A DNA stretch of 64,000 nt from Caldilinea sp. CFX5 (GTDB lineage: Bacteria > Chloroflexota > Anaerolineae > Caldilineales > Caldilineaceae), in the NCBI GenBank assembly GCA_021405325.1, contig QWII01000014.1, positions 62,001 through 126,000 on the forward strand, in the 5' to 3' direction. Positions 35,376 through 42,808 of this stretch are shown here, piece after piece. Position numbers and translations under genes: made by a program. The notes under the pieces were generated by a model. It saw only the letters and a list, made by a program, of their open reading frames with translations. It was not told the origin of the DNA and did not search any database. How positions within the stretch are numbered: position 1 is the stretch's first letter; each line of letters begins with the position of its first letter.

Positions 35376-35648
35376 CTATCGCTCTTCGATCTGCCGCTTC
35401 ATCCGTTCATACTGCTCGGCGTCGATTTCGCCTTGCGCGTAACGACGCTTAAGAATATCCAGGGCAGTGTTTGCCGGCCGCTCTGACGCAGCGCCTGGCG
35501 ACCGGAAATTTCCACCAGCGCGCCCGATGGCCCAAACAATGGCGACAACCAGCGCCACCAGAACGACCAGGGTGAGCAACCAGCCCAACACCATCCAGCC
35601 CATCATACCGCCTCCCATCATGCCATCCATCATGCCGTTACCCATCAT
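35376..35648 (-). CDS. Met-rich SHOCT-domain membrane protein
   Basis: A 90-residue protein. The N-terminus is a Met/Gly repeat (MMGNGMMDGMMGGGMMGWM) running into a helix (LLTLVVLVALVVAIVWAIG), a linker and a SHOCT tail (LDILKRRYAQGEIDAEQYERMKRQI). Met clusters of this kind bind Cu(I) in CopA/PcoA-type proteins. The same GMMDGMMGG string occurs in the small protein at 35887-36033 and a related one in the oxidase at 23786. It ends 12 bases before the UxxC selenoprotein gene. Confidence 0.85.
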   Translation of the reverse strand: MMGNGMMDGMMGGGMMGWMVLGWLLTLVVLVALVVAIVWAIGRAGGNFRSPGAASERPANTALDILKRRYAQGEIDAEQYERMKRQIEER

Positions 35649-35746
35649 TGAGTTTACATCCTTGCACTTTGTACGTTGCGTAAACGTAGCCTATAACTCT
35701 TATCTACAAATACCAGACCTTATGCCGATTTGTTGACTCACCCGAA

Positions 35747-35804
35747 TATCACCGCGAATCATTCGGATTTGCGAATTCGCTCATTCCTGGCATTCGCGGT
35801 GATA
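35747..35804. repeat. Inverted repeat between Met-rich genes
   Basis: TATCACCGCGAAT (35747-35759) and its exact complement (35792-35804) flank a 32-base loop that contains further CGAAT/ATTCG copies. It could be a terminator or a small palindromic element in the 238-base gap 35649-35886. A direct repeat (AATGTCACTGT twice, 35844-35869) is also present. No gene is seen in the gap. Confidence 0.5.
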
Positions 35805-35886
35805 CCTGGCCTGACAGCGTAAAGCGGAATAAACTCTACCATCCCAATGTCACTGTTCTAATGTCACTGTGGCGATCGTTGCTGAA

Positions 35887-36033
35887 TCAACGCATCTGCC
35901 GAATCAACCAGATGATGGCAACCACAACGAAGATAATAAGTAGAAAACCTAAAATCCACCACAGCGCCATTCCTCCCATCATGCCATCCATCATGCCGCC
36001 TTGCAGCAGACCCACTACCATCTTCGTTTGCAT
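35887..36033 (-). CDS. Tiny Met-rich single-helix membrane protein
   Basis: A 48-residue protein starting at ATG 36033 behind AGAGGAAAG. The N-terminal QGGMMDGMMGGMALWW Met motif is followed by one membrane helix (ILGFLLIIFVVVAIIWLI). It looks like the SHOCT protein at 35376 without the SHOCT tail. A role in periplasmic copper binding is inferred from the Met motif and neighbours. Confidence 0.68.
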   Translation of the reverse strand: MQTKMVVGLLQGGMMDGMMGGMALWWILGFLLIIFVVVAIIWLIRQMR

Positions 36034-36110
36034 TCTTTCCTCTTTTCTGGATATCGTTTGACCCTTGAAAAGACAGATATTGTGATATTCGCCAGCTTCG
36101 ACCTTGTGGT

Positions 36111-36605
36111 TCAAGGTGCAGAAAACGGCGTCGGCGTCGGCGCAAAATCCTTGCGCGTCTCCTCCGCCTGCCACTGGCGGTGTTCTGCTGTCCAGAGGCT
36201 TTTGAAATAGGTAATCAAAGCGCGAATCTCTGCATCGCTCAACTTATCGCCAAAGGCCGGCATCCGTAAGGGCGACCCGGGCTTGAGGGGGTCGCTCATC
36301 CCATCGCGGATCACTTCATATAGTACGCGGTCGGAGTGATGCCAGGTGTGGCCGGTGTCGTCGTGGGGCGGCGGCAGGAAAAAGCCATCGGGACCGGGGG
36401 TGGCCCAGTTGGGTGCGCCCTCGGCGTTACTGCCATGACAACTGGCGCATTGTTGTTGATAAAGCGCACGCCCGCGATCCACTTGCGCAGCATCCAGCGT
36501 TGGATAAGACGGCGCGCCTGGCCCAGAAGAGGCCGCCGTTTGTCTGCCACAAGCTGCCAGCGTCATCCCCACGATCAACAGCCACAGCCACCGTCCTCTG
36601 TTCAC
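36111..36605 (-). CDS. Lipoprotein cytochrome c, single haem
   Basis: A 164-residue predicted lipoprotein (WLLIVGMTLAACGRQ). The haem motif CASCH lies in YQQQCASCHGSNAEG, and LRMPAFGDKLSDAEI supplies the axial Met. FLPPPHDDTGHTWHH is shared with the cytochrome at 17518-18027. The GTG start at 36605 overlaps the stop of the YCF48-like selenoprotein gene by four bases, so they are translationally coupled. Together with Rieske and SCO it suggests an electron-transfer module. Confidence 0.9.
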   Translation of the reverse strand: MNRGRWLWLLIVGMTLAACGRQTAASSGPGAPSYPTLDAAQVDRGRALYQQQCASCHGSNAEGAPNWATPGPDGFFLPPPHDDTGHTWHHSDRVLYEVIRDGMSDPLKPGSPLRMPAFGDKLSDAEIRALITYFKSLWTAEHRQWQAEETRKDFAPTPTPFSAP

Positions 36606-37540
36606 AATTCGGCTCCCATCGGTTGCCAGGTGGCGCCGCCATCAAGGGATTGCCAGACGGAGTCATCCGTCAATACGACAAAGACGGTTTGCGGCGTCGC
36701 CGGATCGAGCGTGACGGCCAGCGGTTCCCCGCTCAGGCCGGCGCCGGCTGTTTCCCAGGTTAACCCGCCATCGTTGGAACGGAAGAGGCCGGCCGGTCCG
36801 GCAGCGTAAACACGTTGTGGCGTCACCGGATCAACCGCAACTGAGCGCACCATGGGGTTTGTGGACAAACTGCCCACCTGACGCCACCCTCAGAAACAGT
36901 CCATGCTCAGGTAGGCCCCGCTCGGTGTCGAGGCATAGAGCCAGCCGGTATTCATGCTGCCCGGCAAGGTTGAGTGAACCAGACCGCGCACATCTTTGTC
37001 CTGCGGACCTTGATCCGGCAACTGCACCCAAGTGGCGCCGCCGTCTTCCGTGCGGTACACCCCATCCTCCTTGAGCCAAGCATAGAGAATTTCCCGCTTG
37101 AATGAGTGCAGGGCGAGGGCCGTCACCTTCAGGCTGGGCAAGCCCGTGTTAACGGCCTGCCAGGTCGCCCCCTCATCGTTGGAGCGGAGCACGCCCACCC
37201 CCAGGCCGCTGACATAGATGGTCTCTGGTTGCTCCGGGTTGACAACCACCCCCGACACAGGAGCCGTTTCCGGCAGCGCAACGCTTTCCCATTGGCCGCC
37301 ACGCCAGCGCGCCAACCCATAGCTATCTGCCCGCAGCAAACTGCCGTCGGCCGGCTGATAGGCCAGGGCGACCGGACCATTACCGTCACGTTCGCCTGTT
37401 GTTGGAGGCGCTTCCGCCTGAGCAGCCGGGGGTGGCGCTGTGTTGTCTACGGCGGTTGACGGCGCACCGGTCGCACAGGCCGCCAGCAACCATGCGCCCA
37501 ACAACAGAACAAACAACCCTTTTGCTTTTTGTCGTAGCAT
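36602..37540 (-). CDS. YCF48/BNR-repeat lipoprotein; candidate selenoprotein (in-frame TGA 36890-36892)
   Basis: Reading through TGA gives 312 residues. The lipoprotein signal is LFVLLLGAWLLAACAT. Sialidase/YCF48-type beta-propeller blades follow: GVLRSNDEGATWQAVNTGL, GVYRTEDGGATWVQLPD, then AYLSMDCF-U-GWRQVGSL, then GLFRSNDGGLTWETAG and SVWQSLDGGATWQPMG. The TGA (codon 217) falls inside a blade and the repeat register continues straight through it, so truncation is unlikely. It gives C215-F216-U217, a CxU motif. GGAG precedes ATG 37540. Related proteins help assemble membrane complexes; this one may handle metal or redox. Confidence 0.82.
36861..36877 (-). other. bSECIS-like hairpin after the TGA
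   Basis: On the mRNA GUGGGC and GUCCAC form a 6-bp stem (one G-U pair) around loop AGUUU; 18 bases separate UGA from the loop, and G is the second loop base. The loop is identical to that of the TauE/SafE-cupredoxin gene. Confidence 0.72.
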
Positions 37541-37586
37541 ACCTTTCTCCATTCGTGTTATTTTGCCGGATGTTCCTGAACACTGG

Positions 37587-38414
37587 TTAACCTCTGACCG
37601 CTCGAAACGGCGATTCGGTGCTTGGACTGCCCAGGATCTTCTTGCCGGTGTCAACGATCAGTTGACTGTTTTCTTCAGCGATTGGGAAGCTATCGAGCGA
37701 CCGCGGCGCCGGGCCTTCGATGTACAAACCATCGTGGGTGAACTTGGAGCCGTGGCACGGGCACTCAAACCGGTTGTTCGTGGGCGCCCACTTGTACAAA
37801 CAACCCAGGTGGGTGCAAACCATGTACAGCGCTTTGGGGCTGCCTTCGGCAGTAGTAACGAGCCAGAATTTGCCCTCGCTGTATGGTTTAGGTGCAGCGT
37901 CCGCCGGTGGCACTTCCGCCGGCGGCAGGTAAAATTTCCCGCCGAATTCACCGGCGCGAAAGCGCGGGTATAAGAAGAAGAAGCTGACTACGCCTGCTTC
38001 GAGGGTCAACAAACCAAGCGCTGCACCCCACGCATAGGTCAAAAACTCGCGGCGATTCATGGCGGCGCCAAACGTGGATGTCACAGCTTCGGCTTCAGGC
38101 TCGGCCACAGCCGGTTTGACCGCCGTGGGTTTGGGCGCCGGCGCCACGGCAACGCCACTGCTGGCTGACACCAGAGGCTCCTCCGCAACCTTGATGGGAG
38201 GCGCACTTGCCACGCTGGCTTCTGCTACAGCCTCTGCGGCTTTGGGCGCGCTGGCAGCAGCGACTGGCGCCGGCGCGACTGTCCTGGCTGGCGCAGCGGT
38301 CGCACGCTCGCCGGCGGCTTTTGCCTTCTTCGCCGCCTCCTGCATCTTGCGTTTCAGTTCAGCAATATGCTTTTCACGCTCTTCACCAGTTAATTCAGCC
38401 AGTTTCTCCATCAT
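37587..38414 (-). CDS. Rieske 2Fe-2S protein with long N-terminal extension
   Basis: A 275-residue protein. Residues 1-125 are a charged then Ala/Pro/Val-rich extension ([20 protein letters not shown]). One membrane helix follows ([21 protein letters not shown]), then a Rieske domain with cluster motifs CTHLGC and CPCHGS. The domain faces the periplasm and transfers electrons from quinol to cytochrome. No cytochrome b is present in the window, so it probably serves a noncanonical chain with the cytochrome c and SCO genes beside it. It is 18 bases downstream of SCO. Confidence 0.93.
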   Translation of the reverse strand: MMEKLAELTGEEREKHIAELKRKMQEAAKKAKAAGERATAAPARTVAPAPVAAASAPKAAEAVAEASVASAPPIKVAEEPLVSASSGVAVAPAPKPTAVKPAVAEPEAEAVTSTFGAAMNRREFLTYAWGAALGLLTLEAGVVSFFFLYPRFRAGEFGGKFYLPPAEVPPADAAPKPYSEGKFWLVTTAEGSPKALYMVCTHLGCLYKWAPTNNRFECPCHGSKFTHDGLYIEGPAPRSLDSFPIAEENSQLIVDTGKKILGSPSTESPFRAVRG

Positions 38415-38431
38415 ATGGACCTTCCTTCCGG

Positions 38432-39118
38432 TCAGTCAGATTCCTCACGCAAAAGCTCCTCAATGCGTTGCCCTAATAAATCGCTGAGAGGAGGGAAACC
38501 CGCTGCTCCGCCGCTTTGACCAAAAGGGACAGAAATGTACCAGCGCTTTTGTCCGTGTTGGTCAATCAGATAAACCCCCGGTGTATGTAGAATATCTCCC
38601 TCTTCCGTAGGGGTAACGCCAACCTGATACGCCTGCCAGACAGGCTCCAGCTCGGCGGCGCTGCCGGTTAAAAAGTGCCAGGTGGGGATTTCATCCAGTA
38701 GCCACTGTTGGGTGGTCGCCATCACATCCGCCACAGTGTTGGCCTGCACATTGACATTGACGCCGAGAAAGATGACGGCAGCCGAATCGTCCAGCGCGCG
38801 ATAAACCGTGCGCAAATGGGAAGCGGTTAGCGGGCACACATCGCGGCACTGGCTATCAAAGAAGGTCAGCACGACCACGCGGCCGCGAAAGTCAGACAAG
38901 GCCACCTGGTCGCCATGCTGATCGACCAGACGGAAGTCCGCTGCGGGACCCTGGAGGGCTGTGCCCCCGTAGTCGGCGGTTTCAGCCGGTGCGAAAACGC
39001 GACCCAGCGCGAGACCTGTCGCCAGCGCCAGCACAAAGGCCAACGTCCCCCAAAACCATAGTCGGGGCGTTGGTTTGACGGCGGATCGAGGATCGAGGGG
39101 CTCTTGCTTTGTTTGCAT
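38432..39118 (-). CDS. SCO1/SenC-like copper chaperone
   Basis: A 228-residue membrane-anchored thioredoxin-fold protein (helix [20 protein letters not shown]). Copper and redox ligands are the CxxxC of [17 protein letters not shown] and the His of [14 protein letters not shown]. Such proteins deliver copper to oxidase CuA sites or act as thiol reductants. ATG 39118 is preferred to the in-frame GTG at 39127. A promoter overlapped by the BlaI/CopY palindrome is immediately upstream, so it is the first gene of the regulated operon. Confidence 0.9.
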   Translation of the reverse strand: MQTKQEPLDPRSAVKPTPRLWFWGTLAFVLALATGLALGRVFAPAETADYGGTALQGPAADFRLVDQHGDQVALSDFRGRVVVLTFFDSQCRDVCPLTASHLRTVYRALDDSAAVIFLGVNVNVQANTVADVMATTQQWLLDEIPTWHFLTGSAAELEPVWQAYQVGVTPTEEGDILHTPGVYLIDQHGQKRWYISVPFGQSGGAAGFPPLSDLLGQRIEELLREESD

Positions 39119-39140
39119 GATCGCCACTTGCTTTACTCAA

Positions 39141-39192
39141 AATCTACTACACTTATGTAGTAGATTGTAACAAGGCGACCAGCCAATGTCAA
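39141..39192 (-). promoter_or_regulatory. BlaI/CopY-type operator overlapping the SCO operon promoter
   Basis: AATCTACTACA-N4-TGTAGTAGATT (39141-39166) is a perfect palindrome. On the minus strand TTGACA (39187-39192), a 17-base spacer and TACAAT (39164-39169) form the promoter. It lies between the divergently ordered SCO operon and the 3-prime end of the M56 protease gene. Confidence 0.87.
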
Positions 39193-39208
39193 GTTAGAAA
39201 ATTCTCAT

Positions 39209-40069
39209 TTATAGCGCGATTTGCAACACGACGCAGCCCAGGATGAGGATCAGGCTGCTGCGCATGAGGCTATGTGGGGAAAAGTGCCAGGCAAACGGTG
39301 TCCCATCTAACAGGTGGGCCAGCCGGGCATCGGTGGCGCTGATGCTGCGGACGGCGCCCATGTCTGTTGTAGGCAACTGAATGGCCAAAGGATGAGTGAG
39401 TAGTTTGTGCAGCGCGCCGGCCAACGAAAAGCGGCCGGCCAGACGCACGGCGTGGCGGTCAGCCGCCAGTTCAGTCGCAATGTGGAATAGATTCCGCCCT
39501 TCGGCCGCGGCAGGTAGAAAAAAAAGCAGGCCGGCCATAACATCGACCAAGAGGGTGCGCAACGGGTCGTAGTGGCGGCGGTGGTGTTCTTCGTGCAACA
39601 GGACCGCCTTCAACTCGCGATCGGTCAGCGTCTCGATCAACCCCGTACTCAGGCAGATCACGGGGCGCAGCAAGCCAAAACAGAACGCCAGCGGCGCCGG
39701 CGTGGCCAGCACCGCCACCGGGCGAGCAAGTCCTAACTCGGCGCAGAGCGCTGTCAGCTTCGCCGGCGGTGCAATAGGGGCCTGAACGTTCGCTGCCGCA
39801 CGGAGCCTGGCGACAAAACGATAGGTGTGCCATAAGCGCTTGCCCAGCCGGCCCAGCCCCACCAGCAAAGCAACTACCAACACTGTACGCGCGGCCGCAA
39901 TCAGCACAGCGACCACTACGCCAGGCAACAGGGTGACGAGCGCGTGGCAGCACACGAGCCACAAGGCCATCATATCATTCATCAGCCGGTGGGAAGTCGC
40001 AAGGAGAAGGCAGACAAGCGTGAGCGCACAGAGTAGAAAAAAAAGGCGTTGACTTTGCTTATGATTCAT
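39209..40069 (-). CDS. BlaR1/MecR1-like M56 membrane metalloprotease
   Basis: A 286-residue protein with about four helices. The zinc motif HEEHH lies in VLLHEEHHRRHYDPLRTLL, and a downstream ATELAADRHAVRL supplies the third ligand. The penicillin-sensing domain of BlaR1 is absent, so the signal is something else. It overlaps the BlaI-like repressor gene by 11 bases. In the BlaR1/BlaI paradigm the protease triggers repressor cleavage; given the operators found, copper or envelope redox stress is the likely signal (inference). Confidence 0.9.
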   Translation of the reverse strand: MNHKQSQRLFFLLCALTLVCLLLATSHRLMNDMMALWLVCCHALVTLLPGVVVAVLIAAARTVLVVALLVGLGRLGKRLWHTYRFVARLRAAANVQAPIAPPAKLTALCAELGLARPVAVLATPAPLAFCFGLLRPVICLSTGLIETLTDRELKAVLLHEEHHRRHYDPLRTLLVDVMAGLLFFLPAAAEGRNLFHIATELAADRHAVRLAGRFSLAGALHKLLTHPLAIQLPTTDMGAVRSISATDARLAHLLDGTPFAWHFSPHSLMRSSLILILGCVVLQIAL

Positions 40070-40496
40070 GCCGTCCCTCCTGGGCCAAGCGCGCCAGTTC
40101 GGCTAAGCGCGCCAGTTTGTCTGGATCGACCGCCGATAGTTTTTCCACAAACTGGCTGATCGCCAGTTCTTCGCCAAAGTCATCGATCAGCGACTGCACC
40201 ACCTGCCCCACTGTTTGCGCCTCAAATTCCTCACGGGTCTGTGCAGCGTGATAGCGATGCGTCTTTCCCGCTTTCTCGACGCTTAACAATCCTTTTTCGA
40301 CCAAGCGGTTCATAATGGTCATCACGGTGGTATAGGCTAATGGGCGTGTCATCGTTACAACCGCCAATACATCGCGTACGGTGACTGTCCTACGCGCCCA
40401 AATGATGCTCATCACCTCAAGTTCCAACTCGCCGAGCAATTTTTCTGCCCCTTTGCCGGGATATTCTGTTAGCTGGATGTAGCGCCTGTCAGCCAT
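40059..40496 (-). CDS. BlaI/MecI/CopY-family repressor
   Basis: A 145-residue winged-helix repressor. The DNA-binding part reads LGELELEVMSIIWARRTVTVRDV then AYTTVMTIMNRLVEKGLLSVE, and the C-terminal half is a dimerisation helix bundle. It has no CopY-style CxC...CxC copper hook, so inactivation is probably by the adjacent M56 protease. The operator palindrome lies in its own promoter (40623-40664), implying autoregulation, and similar sites precede four other loci. The ATG follows a weak ribosome site. Confidence 0.93.
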   Translation of the reverse strand: MADRRYIQLTEYPGKGAEKLLGELELEVMSIIWARRTVTVRDVLAVVTMTRPLAYTTVMTIMNRLVEKGLLSVEKAGKTHRYHAAQTREEFEAQTVGQVVQSLIDDFGEELAISQFVEKLSAVDPDKLARLAELARLAQEGRHES

Positions 40497-40622
40497 TTGC
40501 TCGTTCCTGCAATACTTGTTAATTTCTGGCGCCAGCTACTGACCAATGGGTAGGCGTCTTCTCGATTGGCGATGGTCAAGGACTGGCATGAGGACGCAGT
40601 CTGAATGGATACGTCCATGAAT

Positions 40623-40664
40623 AATCTACTACTCCATTGTAGTATGACGTTGATGACCTGTCAA
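40623..40664 (-). promoter_or_regulatory. BlaI/CopY-type operator and promoter of the repressor gene
   Basis: AATCTACTAC (40623-40632) faces TGTAGTA (40638-40644) in an imperfect palindrome. On the minus strand TTGACA (40659-40664), a 17-base spacer and TACAAT (40636-40641) form the promoter, in the same layout as the other sites. The gap 40497-40863 otherwise shows two small hairpins (40730-40767 and 40774-40796), the latter built from TTCTGG and CCAGAA. Confidence 0.78.
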
Positions 40665-40863
40665 TTAAGGCTGGGTATGATCAAACGCGCTTATAACTTT
40701 GCCTAGTCAAATGTCCCTCACAATTCCACGTGATTTTCCCTAAACCATTGCTAAAAGGGAATCACTCAGTTCTGGGGAGCAGCATTCCAGAAATAGGCAT
40801 AAGTACATACCATTATGTAAGCTTACGTAGCCTACTTCCAGCGTGCTAGACGCAGATTGATAC

Positions 40864-41490
40864 CTACTTCTTGACGGTGCAAGGGTTGTCAATCTGGCAG
40901 GTGTTCACCCAAGTGTTGACCTTTTTGTTCAAATCGCCTTCTGCACCGGCGCCAATCATTGTGCTTTTGATCGTGCCATCGGGTTGGATAAAATAGGTGA
41001 AGGGTACGCCCGTGACCTTATAGAGCTTGGGAAGGGCGCCGGCTTCATCGACAATAACGGGGAAGGTCAACTTCTCTTCTTGCATGAACGTCTTCACAGC
41101 ATCGGCAGTCACGTGGCTCACGACCGTCAGGAGGACGACCTCGCGCTTTGATTGGTTGGCAATTGCCTGCAAGGTGGGCAGTTCCTGACGACAGGCAAAG
41201 CACTCAGGCGACCAGAAGGTCAACATAACGGGGCGACCCTGGAAGGCGCTCAGGCGCACCGGGTTGCCTTGCAGGTCGGTGGCGGTGAAGTCCGGCACCA
41301 GTTTTCCCTCGCCCAACCCAGTCCAGAAGAGATTGGTGAAGAGGATGTACCCGCCAAGCAGCGTGATCAGGAGAAGTACGGCCCACCCTGTATTCTTCAA
41401 GGCGCGGCGTAGTCTGCTGGGTGGTAATGTAGCGTTGACAGCGACAAGCGTTGTGGCGCCGCTGGTGGTGAGATTGACATTCGTGGTCAT
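40864..41490 (-). CDS. TlpA-like membrane-anchored thioredoxin (CFAC active site)
   Basis: A 208-residue protein starting at ATG 41490 behind GAAAGGAAA; the 57 upstream codons are not family-like. One helix (WAVLLLITLLGGYILFTNLF) anchors a thioredoxin domain with the unusual active site CFAC (FWSPECFACRQELPTL) and cis-Pro loop GVPFTYFIQPDG. Two further Cys near the C-terminus (NTCQIDNPCTVKK) may form a second disulfide. The gene is upstream of, and co-directional with, the repressor pair but is separated from them by 367 bases. Confidence 0.88.
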   Translation of the reverse strand: MTTNVNLTTSGATTLVAVNATLPPSRLRRALKNTGWAVLLLITLLGGYILFTNLFWTGLGEGKLVPDFTATDLQGNPVRLSAFQGRPVMLTFWSPECFACRQELPTLQAIANQSKREVVLLTVVSHVTADAVKTFMQEEKLTFPVIVDEAGALPKLYKVTGVPFTYFIQPDGTIKSTMIGAGAEGDLNKKVNTWVNTCQIDNPCTVKK

Positions 41491-41670
41491 GATTGAGTTT
41501 CCTTTCTGTCTATGCAATGTTACTGGCTTGATTATCTCCTCATACCCTTCAGGAATCGATAGATCATTTCTAACAAAACAGCACCGTTTTCTATCAAGCT
41601 CAATCCAACGTTGGCAGCTTTGCTGATCCCTTATCGATTGATTACTTTTTGATACCCGCAAAGAGTGAGT

Positions 41671-41728
41671 TTGACAAAGGCAAGGATTCCATTTATATTA
41701 ACATATCATTAATTGATGATATGTTAAT
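41671..41728 (+). promoter_or_regulatory. Promoter and ArsR-type operator
   Basis: TTGACA (41671-41676), a 17-base spacer and TATATT (41694-41699) form a promoter. An inverted repeat ATTAACATATCAT-N6-ATGATATGTTAAT (41697-41728) overlaps the -10 box and the start of transcription, the usual position for autorepression by the ArsR protein that follows. Confidence 0.85.
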
Positions 41729-41742
41729 GCGAGGAATATCAG

Positions 41743-42102
41743 ATGCTAATTGCTGCACATCGTAAAACTGTGGATCTACAAGCTAAACTTTTCCGTGGGT
41801 TTGCCGATCCTTCGCGCCTGGCGATCCTCGCCACTTTGCGGACGGGGCCGTTGATCGTGAGCGAGATTGTGCAGGCAACGGGCCTTACGCAATCCAATGT
41901 TTCCAACCATCTAAGCTGTCTGCGTGACTGTGGTCTGGTTGTTGCCGAACAAGAAGGACGGTATGTCACCTATCGCTTGAGTGATGATCGCGTAGGCGAA
42001 TTACTGGCGTTGGCCGAAACGTTGCTGGCGGATGTCGCACGTGGCGTGTATGAATGTACACGCTACAATGCACCACTGACCAAGCCTTCTCAGGAGAATT
42101 AG
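41743..42102 (+). CDS. ArsR/SmtB-family metalloregulator
   Basis: A 119-residue winged-helix repressor. The N-terminus FRGFADPSRLAILATL is followed by recognition helix TGLTQSNVSNHLSCLRDCGLV and wing EGRYVTYRLSD. Cys in the recognition helix region (SCLRDC) together with a late Cys (VYECTRY) suggest a CadC/CmtR-like thiolate site for soft metals. GAGGAA precedes the ATG. The genes that follow are a methyltransferase-like membrane protein and two P1B ATPases, likely its targets. Confidence 0.92.
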   Translation: MLIAAHRKTVDLQAKLFRGFADPSRLAILATLRTGPLIVSEIVQATGLTQSNVSNHLSCLRDCGLVVAEQEGRYVTYRLSDDRVGELLALAETLLADVARGVYECTRYNAPLTKPSQEN

Positions 42103-42198
42103 GGGAAATTCCAGCGATAATTGCCTTTGGTCCTATTTCTGGTACTGACAATAGAGACCATGAATGGTCTGCCATTAACGATAGTCAAAGGGGATAAG

Positions 42199-42792
42199 AT
42201 GCCGAATGAAGTTGCGTTCCAAATTATCGTCACGCTTTCTATGATTGCTTTCCTTGCAATAAGACTCTATTACCGACTAAAGACGAGAACACTTCGTCTA
42301 GAACTAGCGTCGTCGCGTGATAACAAGATGATGAGACGCTTCCTACCTATTCTGTTCATTCTTTTCTTGGGGATACTCATTTGGCTGCTTAACCCTGCGT
42401 TGATGGTTTGGTCAGCACTTGCTTGGCCAGCATGGGTGCGTTGGGTCGGCACCGTTCTCGTCTTCGTCGGTCTAGCTCTCTTGGTCTGGGTACATGAAGC
42501 TTTAGGCGCAAATTTTAGCGGCAATTTGGAGATTCGGGAACACCATAAACTTGTGACAATGGGACCCTACCGCTGGGTGCGGCATCCAATGTACACAGCA
42601 ATATTGCTATTTGTGGCAGGGATCGCTTTGATGACGGCCAACTGGTTTATTGTTCTCTTACCACTTGCATTTGCTCTATTTTTTGTCCTGCGTGCGCCGA
42701 ACGAAGAAAAACTGATGGTTGAAGCATTTGGGAATGAGTACCAAGATTATAAAAAGCGTACAGGGCGTTTCTTGCCCCGTTTGATAGGCTAA
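42199..42792 (+). CDS. Isoprenylcysteine carboxyl methyltransferase-family membrane protein
   Basis: A 197-residue membrane protein starting at ATG 42199 behind AAAGGGG. About five helices carry the ICMT/PEMT-like C-terminal signature: LVTMGPYRWVRHPMYTAILL, then LRAPNEEKLMVEAFGNEYQDYKKRTGRFLP. Bacterial members are often found beside metal-efflux genes; the substrate is unknown. Local base composition is less GC-rich than its neighbours. A second family member is at 52753-53352. Confidence 0.88.
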   Translation: MPNEVAFQIIVTLSMIAFLAIRLYYRLKTRTLRLELASSRDNKMMRRFLPILFILFLGILIWLLNPALMVWSALAWPAWVRWVGTVLVFVGLALLVWVHEALGANFSGNLEIREHHKLVTMGPYRWVRHPMYTAILLFVAGIALMTANWFIVLLPLAFALFFVLRAPNEEKLMVEAFGNEYQDYKKRTGRFLPRLIG

Positions 42793-42808
42793 TCCCTAAA
42801 GGTGACTT

